DNA of 64,000 bases from contig CAYXOL010000001.1 of NCBI GenBank assembly GCA_964467165.1, positions 1 through 64,000 of the forward strand, read 5' to 3'. The DNA is from Clostridium_AD sp964467165 (GTDB taxonomy: Bacteria; Bacillota; Clostridia; Clostridiales; Clostridiaceae). A program made the translations under genes and the position numbers. Shown in pieces: positions 27,271-35,496 of the stretch (position 1 is the stretch's first letter; each line of letters starts with the position of its first letter). The notes under the pieces are model-generated. The model did not search any database. It was not told the DNA's origin and saw only the letters and a list, made by a program, of their open reading frames with translations.

Positions 27271-27629
27271 GTTAATTCTCCCTCTGCATTTTCCTTCAGG
27301 ATATCAGCAATTATATTATTGTAACCAATTGGTTCTGCCAATGATATTTTAAGATCTCCATATTTTACTTTAACTTCTTTTAAAATTCCAGGAATATCTT
27401 CCTTTATATGAATTCCGCGAAAAAGAAAGTATGGAACTACTACTAGGTCACGAATACCATTTTTATACATAGTATCAATTGTATCTGGTATGTTTGGAGA
27501 ACATAACTCCATAAAACATCCCTCCACATTTCCTTCTACTTTCAACTTGAAATTATCTATCATTCTATTAAAAACCTCTAGCGCCTCTTTTGATCTACTT
27601 CCATGTCCAACAACTAATATACCCTTCAT
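27261..27629 (-). CDS. cbiX: Sirohydrochlorin cobaltochelatase, short form
   Basis: Small chelatase of 122 residues. The metal-binding histidines are in GHGSRSKEA (about residue 8) and FRGIHIKEDIP (about residue 75). One-domain CbiX(S) proteins work as homodimers and insert Co2+ into sirohydrochlorin. It is the first gene after the cobalamin riboswitch; its start follows GAGAGGAG. A role with another metal cannot be excluded, but the cbi context favours cobalt. Confidence 0.92.
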   Translation of the reverse strand: MKGILVVGHGSRSKEALEVFNRMIDNFKLKVEGNVEGCFMELCSPNIPDTIDTMYKNGIRDLVVVPYFLFRGIHIKEDIPGILKEVKVKYGDLKISLAEPIGYNNIIADILKENAEGELTCI

Positions 27630-27672
27630 CTATTTACTCCTCTCAACTGAATTTTAAACCTTTTAAATCACT

Positions 27673-27703
27673 AAAAAAAATACCCGACCTACAAAAGGTC
27701 GAG
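27673..27703 (-). terminator. Terminator of the cbi-operon cobalamin riboswitch
   Basis: On the minus strand CTCGACCT pairs with AGGTCGGG over a 5-nt loop, then a U-tract of eight follows. It sits 44 nt before cbiX and after the aptamer, so it is the regulated terminator. A second hairpin (CTTTCACAT with ATGTGAAGG, around 27731-27754) lies between aptamer and terminator and may be a platform intermediate. Confidence 0.85.
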
Positions 27704-27810
27704 TAAAAGATTTTATAAAATAAAATGCCTTCACATCCTATGTGAAAGCAATATAATGCAAAGAAAAAGCATATATAATTGCCATCCCTTCCCTCCGTAG
27801 GATAAAGCTG

Positions 27811-27971
27811 TATATCATCTAGGCAGGTCTCCTGGCTTACGGGTCACTCTCCTCCAACCTTCCCAGCATTAGCCAGTGGTATGGATTTGTCTCCGTGTAC
27901 AGTAGCGGGGGCTGCAGTGGATTTCGACCACTTTCCCTATTAAACCTTTAAAAGGTACCTTAGATAACTAT
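27811..27971 (-). ncRNA. Cobalamin riboswitch of the cbi/hem operon
   Basis: The minus strand carries the canonical B12-riboswitch core: GGTACC at the 5' side, AATAGGGAA, AATCCACTGCAGCCCCCGC, ACTG, GGGAAGGTTGG, and the B12 box AGCCAGGAGACCTGCC (27822-27837). P1 is formed by TTATCTA and TAGATGA. It precedes a terminator and cbiX, so cobalamin should switch off the pathway. The whole leader is nearly duplicated at 51589-51887. Confidence 0.95.
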
Positions 27972-27987
27972 TTATTAAGTTAAACTT

Positions 27988-28016
27988 ATTATAAAGTATA
28001 TTCATAATTATTGCAA
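27988..28016 (-). promoter_or_regulatory. Sigma-A promoter of the cbi/hem operon
   Basis: TTGCAA (28011-28016) and TATAAT (27988-27993) on the minus strand are spaced by 17 nt, about 20 nt before the start of the cobalamin aptamer. It is the probable promoter for the whole cbiX to hemB run. Confidence 0.8.
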
Positions 28017-28069
28017 CACCTGCGTAGTATTTTAATATTTATCTTTGTAATGTAATTATAACACCTTGG

Positions 28070-30028
28070 CTAAATCTCCCTATGTTCCAAAGTTTTGATT
28101 TTCACTCCTCTAGGTAGAGCCCTCATAACCACCTTTTCCCAAGGGGTTCCTATTACTTGGTCCATGACAGCTATTGCTCCACGGTCATCCTTAGTTCTAA
28201 TTAATCTGCCACAACCTTGTTTTAACTTTAATCCCATTTCAGGGTAATCAACGGTTATAAGTGGGTCCATCCCCTCTTCTTCTGCTTCTTTACGCCTCAT
28301 TTCAATCAAAGGGTCTAGGGACGGAAAGGGAAGCTGCCAAACTACAACAAGAGATAAAGACTCCCCGGGCACATCAATTCCCTCCCAAAAGGTAGAGCCT
28401 ACCAATACAGATGCAACTTCGTCACGAAACTTTTGGACAAGGTATCCTCGCTCCCCTTTATCCTCCCATAAAACTTCAAAAGGTAGCGCGTATCCACTAA
28501 TTTCTTTTCTTATTTTCCTGACTTCCTTCAAAGAATTAACAAGTATCAGCGCTCTTCCTCCATTTTCTTTCAGCAACCATAATAATTGTTTAATTTTGCG
28601 TGAAAACTTGGCACTGGAAGTGTCCTCTAAGGATGGCTGATGTAAATAAACCACCACCTGCTGCTCAATATCAAAGGGACTTCCAACCGTTGATATTGCT
28701 GGATTTTTCAAACCAAGAGTCCTCATAAGATAACCAAAATTCCCCTCATCACTTAAAGTTCCTGAAGTAAACACTACAGGCAATTTTCTCGAAAATAAAT
28801 GTTTATCTAGCATATTGCTCAAATTCCGAGGAACTACCCAAAAGCTGCCGTCCGCCCTATCTACCCAAGTAATAACCTCTCTACCTTTATTCTTACCAAA
28901 CCTAGCTAAGGCTGTAATTGATAGTTCTATTTGAATTTCAAAAGTATGTAACGTGCTTTCCGGTAGCGCGTCTATGTATAACTCTTCATCAATTTGTATC
29001 TCTAATAGCAATCGCTCTAGTGCCTTATGAAAAGTATCAGCTGCTTTCAGAAGTATATCATCGGTGCGAACCGCCAGACGCTCTGATTGATCATCATCTA
29101 TTACGTTTTTATTAAGTTTTTCGAAAAAGTTAGAAGTAGCCTTATCCAAGGCAATGGTACTTACAACCAGTGAAGTTCTTGCGCCCTGCATTTCTTCTAT
29201 AGAAAGAATAATATTATCAATATCTTCTTTATGAATTTGTCTTCCAGCACCCATGGCTGCCGGCAGTATGACTTTATGCCCTTCATCAAAAATTACCAGC
29301 GAGTAATCTGGAATCATAGGCCTTTTACCGTCTGCAATTCTTTCATCCCTTGTCCATAGGTCCTGAAAGAAGATACTATGATCAGCGATAATTAAATCCT
29401 TGGAAGCTCTGTAATGTTCCCTTACCTTAACAAGCTTACAAAAGCCTCTTCTGTAACAGGCATCACAGGTCATAGTCTCATTCCATCCAATTTGTCTCCA
29501 TATACTATCGGATATATGCGGCATTTCTGAGCGTTCACCTTTTGTAGTCCTGGCCAACCATTGATTAATCTCATCAGAGGCTGTGGCATCGCCAAATACT
29601 CCCCCTATTCCACTAACTCTCTCATCACAAACATACTGACGAGGATCCTTTGCCATTGGCGCATCTATTTCTAATCCTAATATTCGTGAAAGTGTTTGAA
29701 TATCTCCCTTCGGCCCTGCCAGCTGTTCTTGAAGTGCTGCTTGGGCACATGCAATTACTACTGGTTTTCCACTAAACCTAGCATAGGCAATTGCAGTGAG
29801 TAAGTAGGCGAAGGTTTTTCCGGTACCGACCTCAGCCTCAGCCAGATGAACTTTTTTATTACAAACTGCATCAGCAAGCTGAAAAGCAGTATATATTTGC
29901 TCATCACGTATCTCATATCCGTGTTTCGGAAGAATATCGTAAAAAACATCTCCAATCCAATTCATCAACTCACTTGGAAACTCTTCTTTTGTTTTATAAT
30001 CAAAGGGGGTCCCTATTTTCTTATACAA
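28070..30028 (-). CDS. DinG/XPD-like ATP-dependent DNA helicase
   Basis: Superfamily 2 helicase of about 652 residues: Walker A AEVGTGKTFAYL, DEGH box (VIFDEGHKV), and a late helicase motif GCGRLIRTKDDRG. Four cysteines (YVCDERV, CDACYRRGFC) in the first third suggest the XPD/DinG iron-sulphur domain. The start is chosen as the TTG at 30028 because a perfect AGGAGG lies 8 nt before it; the upstream ATG at 30061 would put that site inside the gene. It is a DNA repair or replication helicase and appears monocistronic. Confidence 0.88.
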   Translation of the reverse strand: MYKKIGTPFDYKTKEEFPSELMNWIGDVFYDILPKHGYEIRDEQIYTAFQLADAVCNKKVHLAEAEVGTGKTFAYLLTAIAYARFSGKPVVIACAQAALQEQLAGPKGDIQTLSRILGLEIDAPMAKDPRQYVCDERVSGIGGVFGDATASDEINQWLARTTKGERSEMPHISDSIWRQIGWNETMTCDACYRRGFCKLVKVREHYRASKDLIIADHSIFFQDLWTRDERIADGKRPMIPDYSLVIFDEGHKVILPAAMGAGRQIHKEDIDNIILSIEEMQGARTSLVVSTIALDKATSNFFEKLNKNVIDDDQSERLAVRTDDILLKAADTFHKALERLLLEIQIDEELYIDALPESTLHTFEIQIELSITALARFGKNKGREVITWVDRADGSFWVVPRNLSNMLDKHLFSRKLPVVFTSGTLSDEGNFGYLMRTLGLKNPAISTVGSPFDIEQQVVVYLHQPSLEDTSSAKFSRKIKQLLWLLKENGGRALILVNSLKEVRKIRKEISGYALPFEVLWEDKGERGYLVQKFRDEVASVLVGSTFWEGIDVPGESLSLVVVWQLPFPSLDPLIEMRRKEAEEEGMDPLITVDYPEMGLKLKQGCGRLIRTKDDRGAIAVMDQVIGTPWEKVVMRALPRGVKIKTLEHREI

Positions 30029-30061
30029 AATTTTATCCTCCTGTAAACTATGGAATACCAT

Positions 30062-30783
30062 AGAAAATATTATTCGAAAATTTACTGTCAGTGATGTAAA
30101 TGCACATAGTTTTTCTTTATATGCTAAACATAAACACCCTTACATTCTAAACTTTTCAATAAGTATTATAACATTAACAATGGAGAAAAAATTACATCTT
30201 TTAATAATTCTAATATATACCCATATTGATGAGCATCAATTACAATCTGCAGTAAACTCAAATCCATTAGCTATGATGTTCAATTAGCATTATTTCCAAC
30301 CACGAGATTGTTCCAGTTATAAGAATAATGGGAAGTTCAACTATACTCAAAAACCCCACATTACCTATGATACATTTCACCGTACCACTGTAACTGCGGT
30401 TTTTTGGTCATACTGATAACTGGATAACTCTGGTACCTAGCACCATAGTTATCTCTACATAATACCAACGCTACTTTAACCAGGCTCTACTTTATTTGCA
30501 CAAAAATATCGACTCGTTGAGTGCCAATCTATCTAAACTTGTCAACTTATTTAAGCTTATAGCAAAATTAACGGCCCAAAATCATTGGTATATATTGCTT
30601 CCGGACTGTTTTCGCATTTACTTATAGTACGGTTCCGTGTATCAACTGCCACAATCTTAAAAGATGAAACAAAACTCTTTAAAACTTTGATGATTTACCG
30701 TAAAACTCATGAATTTAATGAAAAAGATAATATTGAATTGACTTTTAGAGCAACGGAAATAATTAGTCTGTGACAACATATCA
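30062..30783. other. 722-nt region without a clear gene
   Basis: This spacer between the DinG-like gene and the island holds one copy of a degenerate direct repeat (30331-30373), a 12-bp inverted repeat with one mismatch (GATAACTCTGGT at 30423-30434 and ACCATAGTTATC at 30442-30453), and a plus-strand ORF (30585-30773, 62 codons). That ORF has no ribosome-binding site or recognised domain. Broken coding DNA is possible, but I cannot assign it. Confidence 0.5.
30331..30373 (+). repeat. Degenerate direct repeat, left copy flanking the island
   Basis: A 43-nt stretch matches 38292-38334 with about four mismatches; the shared core includes AACTATACTCAAAAACC and CACATTAC. The two copies bracket the three genes at 30784-37905 in direct orientation. 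It could be a remnant of an integration or duplication event. Confidence 0.7.
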
Positions 30784-32694
30784 TTATTGAGGATTACTTG
30801 CATAATCCTCTTTTATGCACAAATCATCATTAATCTTTATAACTATGATAATAATTAACTTTAAAATCAAATAATAATCGGCTTTATATTGGTTCTCATC
30901 GCTTCCATTTGTTCCATGCAAATATTTATTTCGTATATCAAACCCATTCGTAAATTTGGCTTTATTGAGATAGTAATCCAGATAATCTTGTTCATTTCGT
31001 GATAGCAATGTGCTTTCAAAGGTCACGAAATTCTTTCTTTCAAAATCATCTATTATTTTTCTAATTTCTTCATGATAGTGCCAATAACTTAATACGTCTT
31101 CATAATATAATTCTTTCAGAACGTAGATAGTCTTTAAATCTACAATTTTAATATAACCATTTTCATTTTCGAAAATCAGTCCATTATCAAATAGCCATTG
31201 CATTTGCTGTAGCTGGTGTTCTAAAAAATCATTTTTTTTAACGGAACCCTTGACTAGCAAATCAATAAAATTCTTATAATTTTCTTTTTGGCTTCGCAAA
31301 TAGAAGATACCACTTTGGCCAGAAAACAATAAGTATGATGCAGTTTTATACCAACCATCTAATGGATAAACATATTTGTTGCTATTGAACGATTTAACTT
31401 CATTATTTTTAAAGCTAGAAGATGAGAGTTGTATTAATTCCTGGTCAATCTCGCCGTCTTCTACTAATGCATTGTACTGTTTAAATATTCTATCCAATTC
31501 CGGTAGAATCGACCTGCATTTTTCAAAGTATGGAGAAACATCTGATGGCATCTTGACTATAAAGTTATCTATTGAGAATTCAACTTTTAAATAATACATG
31601 AAAAACCATTCAATCATATCCTCAATTCTCATATTGAAGATATTCATCACCTGTAAATAGCTGTTCACTTCAGCATTAGCTATCATTTCCATAAAACTAA
31701 ATCCAAATGATGTTTTATATAAATGACTTCCAGATGGGCTGAAAACCGACTCCAAAGCACTCATGCCATTTGTTTTAGAGACTAAAGTTAACCTAAATTT
31801 ATCATCTATTATATTAAATAGGTGAATAAAGTTATTCCAAAGTGTAGGATAATCTTGATTTTCTTCAATCCATTTACGACTGACTCTAATATCCACTTTA
31901 CTACCTGTCTTAGTTACAATTATTTCCTCACTAAGATCTGCTGGATATGATATTGTAACGCTTGATTCAATTCCTGTTCCATTCCTAAATATTTTTTCAT
32001 TTTCAACAATCTCTTTTCTTTTTGCATGCAATTTTATTTTATCTGGAATGTTAAGTCCTCTATTTGTAGGAAATACTATAATACTTCTCAGGTAATTAAT
32101 GTGTACAGATGGAGAATCAACGTACCCATCTATTAATTCCAATATCTCGCTATTTGATAAAGATGGTGGCAAGAATAATGATGTCTCTCCAAGATATTTT
32201 GAAATGATTGTCTCAGCGTTACTAAAGTCGCTGAGAATTCTCTCTTTGATAATCAAGTCATAATGTTCAGTAAGCCTTTTGAACTTAAGCACCATGTAAA
32301 TATGAACATATTCTTTATTTAGTAACTCTTTGAAATCCAATTCACTGATTTGTTCGTATAATTTATACTTTTCAATTATCTCCAAAAAGTCTTCAGTGTC
32401 AGTAAAGTCAATCTCATCATACAATTTAACATAATTTGCACCTGCATCACCTAAAAATCGCCCAATCTTCTTGCGTATTTCTTTCTCCAATGTTTTACAA
32501 TCAATGTGCGTTAGTTTTTCTACATAGTCAGAAAACCTCTTGATTTCAAGATACTTTAGAATATTATGAAATTCAATTAAATCTGAAATTTTGAATTCAT
32601 TGTCGATAACATTTGTGTTGATTTTATCAGCAATTTTATTTAGTTCTAGACCACAAGTCATATCATGTTCGGAATAAAATTTAACTCTATCCAC
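30784..32694 (-). CDS. Uncharacterised protein with C-terminal HEPN-like R-N-x3-H motif
   Basis: I do not recognise the family. The protein has about 636 residues, is mostly alpha-helical by composition, and has no signal peptide or clear membrane span except a hydrophobic stretch close to the C-terminus (LILKLIIIIVIKI). About 45 residues from the end is IRNKYLHG, an R-x4-H arrangement with Asn after Arg, the catalytic pattern of HEPN ribonucleases. The start is set to the GTG at 32694, 7 nt after GGAGG. It is downstream of the NACHT gene in the same orientation. It may be a toxic RNase effector or an abortive-infection protein; this is an inference. Confidence 0.7.
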   Translation of the reverse strand: MDRVKFYSEHDMTCGLELNKIADKINTNVIDNEFKISDLIEFHNILKYLEIKRFSDYVEKLTHIDCKTLEKEIRKKIGRFLGDAGANYVKLYDEIDFTDTEDFLEIIEKYKLYEQISELDFKELLNKEYVHIYMVLKFKRLTEHYDLIIKERILSDFSNAETIISKYLGETSLFLPPSLSNSEILELIDGYVDSPSVHINYLRSIIVFPTNRGLNIPDKIKLHAKRKEIVENEKIFRNGTGIESSVTISYPADLSEEIIVTKTGSKVDIRVSRKWIEENQDYPTLWNNFIHLFNIIDDKFRLTLVSKTNGMSALESVFSPSGSHLYKTSFGFSFMEMIANAEVNSYLQVMNIFNMRIEDMIEWFFMYYLKVEFSIDNFIVKMPSDVSPYFEKCRSILPELDRIFKQYNALVEDGEIDQELIQLSSSSFKNNEVKSFNSNKYVYPLDGWYKTASYLLFSGQSGIFYLRSQKENYKNFIDLLVKGSVKKNDFLEHQLQQMQWLFDNGLIFENENGYIKIVDLKTIYVLKELYYEDVLSYWHYHEEIRKIIDDFERKNFVTFESTLLSRNEQDYLDYYLNKAKFTNGFDIRNKYLHGTNGSDENQYKADYYLILKLIIIIVIKINDDLCIKEDYASNPQ

Positions 32695-32989
32695 AAACCC
32701 ACCTCCGTTCTTTTTCAATGCTTACAAATCATACTTAATCCCATTATTCCGAAGCTATTCTTTGCGACACTCATAATCAGGCAAAATCCGTTTCAACAAG
32801 ATCCAAAATCCCTGTGAGTATATTGGAGGTGAGGTCAAAATAATATTAGAAACTGCTTCTTCCTATTTATTATCACTTATTAAATTTATCTTAAATGATT
32901 CCCCTAATTTGCTTTAAATTTCTACATGTTTATTTGAAGCATTTAAGACTTTATATTTTTTGGCAGCTTCAGTATATCCATATAAATTC

Positions 32990-35398
32990 TTATTTTGTTA
33001 CTGCAATTTTTCTATTTATATTACTAAAATATTTATTGTAAAATTTTACTATAAGTAAATTTTTAAGTTTATCATTAGATTTTTTGTTTAATTTTTTTCT
33101 TATCACCATACTTTTTAATATACTGCTTAAATTATCTATTTTCAAATCTTTACATTGTATGAACTGATTATTGAATTGGCCTATATATGAAATCCATTCC
33201 ATTCCATGTATAGATTTAGCTATTGAACCATAATACTCCTTATTAGTCTCATTTTTAACAAATTCATTAAATGCCATTAGTAAATATTCATTATAATATT
33301 TAGTTTTTATATGTAACTCTATCATTTCATTCAAGTCAGAATTGTCAAATCTACAAATTTTAAATAAAAAAAACTTAACTTTTCTCAGTACTAGCGCATG
33401 ATTTATACTATTTTCATACTCTTGTCCATTAATTTTAAAACTTCCACTTAGAAATAAACTGCATATTTTGAATACAAATCCTATTTCATCTAAATATATA
33501 GCTAAATTTATTGACTGTATAGGTTCAATTTCTCTTTTTTCTAATTTCTCAATAAATAGCTCCATCAAGTCCCTATATTTTTTAGAATTATCATGTTTTA
33601 GAATCTCCAATGTTAATGAAGCTATTTCATCATCTAAATCATTTGAAATTATTATATTTAGTATTTTTTCTAAATTAAAATTATTAATTATATATTTCGA
33701 ATAAAAATATTCAAAAAACGACTTATGATAAAATTTATATTCCTTTTCAGTACTCTTAACTACTAACTCTGTTCTCTCCGAGCAAAATCTCAAGAATTCA
33801 TTAGTTGCATTTCTAACATCATTTGGACATGGATAATCATATTTAAATACTTCCAAAAACTTTTCAAGAATTCTTTCTTCACTTACATTTCTATTATTAG
33901 GATTCCCTAAACACGCAATTATCTCAAAGCTTTCATCTTTATCTAATATACTAGATATTTTTTCAAAGTTTATGTTAGACTTGTTAGTATAACCATCACC
34001 TTTGCCTTTTTCTCTATCTCTTGTTATATATTCAACAGCCTTTTTATATAGGTCTATTTTATTTTTAGGCAATTTCCTCTCAGCCGCATATATTTTAGCC
34101 ATTAAAGATAATAGCAAAAAACTATTAAGAAATTTTGTTTTTATAAGCGTTTTACAATCATTCTCAAATTTCGACTTATATTCTGGATTAAATCTACTAA
34201 TTTTTATCATCTTTTCTAAATATCTTGAAACATGAGTATTATTTAATTCATTTACTTTATAGGATATTTTAGTTTTAGGTATAAATCCTCTTTCTCTAGA
34301 AGTAATACATATTCTATTATTTTTATTAACATCATCAAAAAAATTAACTATATTTTTATGCATATTTTCTCTTTCCTCATAAACTACCTCATCTAATGCA
34401 TCAAACAAGATTAGTAATTGTCCCTTATTTAAATAATATTTTAAAAACTCACTGTCTATGTTATCTATACTTGTATCATATTTCATGCTATCTACTAAAA
34501 ATTGACTTATGGTATACCCCATATTATTTTTACTAGTATATGCAAATTTTTTCAAATCACAATAAATAGGTATCATATCACTTGCATTGATTAAATTGAG
34601 ACTTTTATACTCGTTTATTAAATTTTTTAAATATACTGTTTTTCCAAATCCCGCTCCTCCAATAACACTAATTATATTAGAATATTCGAATATATCTTCC
34701 CATTTTACTGGAATTTGGATATTACCTTGATTTTCATTAACAGCAGATAATCCGTCCTCTTGTGAACTTATAGTAAAATCTGGCTTAATATAAAATTCAC
34801 TAAATTTTAATTCATCTACACCATAAATGTGAGCTTTAGCATACTTACTTTTTATTTTTTTTATATATTTTTCTTTTGTGTCTTCGATTGACTGTACTGT
34901 TTTTTCATAATTAAACTTGCTTGCTTCATTTATTCGATCTGCTAGTTCATCAATCTTAATTCTTATTAAATACATATTGTATTTTTTATCTTTACTTAAC
35001 TCTTTTATCATTAGTTTTTCTACCGTTTTTATTAAAACATCAAAGTAGTTTCTAATAATATTAATTTTTATTTCTGGTAATTCAATATTTCTTTCAACCT
35101 TTATATACTCATAAGCTTTTCCAGTTATAATATCCAAAAATTGACTTTTAGTAATGTTTTTCTCATTAGTTGATTCTCTGTATATTCCATAATCAATATA
35201 ATTAGCAATATGTATCTTCGTTGTATTTAATCTCAAAAATTCATCAAATACACCGGAATCGATACCCGTATCTTCAAAATCATTTAAAAAAGTTTCTAAT
35301 TGTTCCTCAACAACACTTTTTTCAATCTTTAACTTATAGCTCTTTATAATATCGCACATAAAACTCACCAAAATTGATTTTATTATCCCACCAAGCAT
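32990..35398 (-). CDS. NACHT-domain NTPase, putative antiviral protein
   Basis: This 802-residue protein has an N-terminal helical region of about 230 residues without a recognised effector, then a NACHT NTPase. Walker A is GGAGFGKT (about 247-254), Walker B is LLILFDALDEV with the extra acidic residues typical of NACHT (about 328-338), and a TSR sensor follows (about 366). The C-terminal-side motif FYHKSFFEYF (about 556-565) is a hallmark of NACHT winged-helix regions. About 235 further residues are helical, possibly the sensor. The ATG follows GGAGGA. Bacterial NACHT proteins are known phage-defence proteins; this role is inferred. Confidence 0.85.
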   Translation of the reverse strand: MLGGIIKSILVSFMCDIIKSYKLKIEKSVVEEQLETFLNDFEDTGIDSGVFDEFLRLNTTKIHIANYIDYGIYRESTNEKNITKSQFLDIITGKAYEYIKVERNIELPEIKINIIRNYFDVLIKTVEKLMIKELSKDKKYNMYLIRIKIDELADRINEASKFNYEKTVQSIEDTKEKYIKKIKSKYAKAHIYGVDELKFSEFYIKPDFTISSQEDGLSAVNENQGNIQIPVKWEDIFEYSNIISVIGGAGFGKTVYLKNLINEYKSLNLINASDMIPIYCDLKKFAYTSKNNMGYTISQFLVDSMKYDTSIDNIDSEFLKYYLNKGQLLILFDALDEVVYEERENMHKNIVNFFDDVNKNNRICITSRERGFIPKTKISYKVNELNNTHVSRYLEKMIKISRFNPEYKSKFENDCKTLIKTKFLNSFLLLSLMAKIYAAERKLPKNKIDLYKKAVEYITRDREKGKGDGYTNKSNINFEKISSILDKDESFEIIACLGNPNNRNVSEERILEKFLEVFKYDYPCPNDVRNATNEFLRFCSERTELVVKSTEKEYKFYHKSFFEYFYSKYIINNFNLEKILNIIISNDLDDEIASLTLEILKHDNSKKYRDLMELFIEKLEKREIEPIQSINLAIYLDEIGFVFKICSLFLSGSFKINGQEYENSINHALVLRKVKFFLFKICRFDNSDLNEMIELHIKTKYYNEYLLMAFNEFVKNETNKEYYGSIAKSIHGMEWISYIGQFNNQFIQCKDLKIDNLSSILKSMVIRKKLNKKSNDKLKNLLIVKFYNKYFSNINRKIAVTK

Positions 35399-35496
35399 AC
35401 TATAATTCCTCCATTCTTATTATTAATGTAATAATATCTTCTATATTAATTATAAATTTTTCTATACCTAATAATTTTTATTGTAAATTATACTCA

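Noticed and set aside
30379..30408. Plus-strand hairpin followed by TTTTTT as a terminator
   Set aside because: Only a 4-bp GC stem (ACCG/CGGT) with a long loop, and no plus-strand gene upstream.
30585..30773. 62-codon plus-strand ORF in the spacer left of the island
   Set aside because: No ribosome-binding site and no recognised domain; it could be a fragment of old coding DNA, but cannot be supported.
32914..32988. Short minus-strand peptide (NLYGYTEAAKKYKVLN...) after the NACHT gene
   Set aside because: Looks protein-like but lacks a start and is only about 25 codons; a decayed fragment is possible, not provable here.
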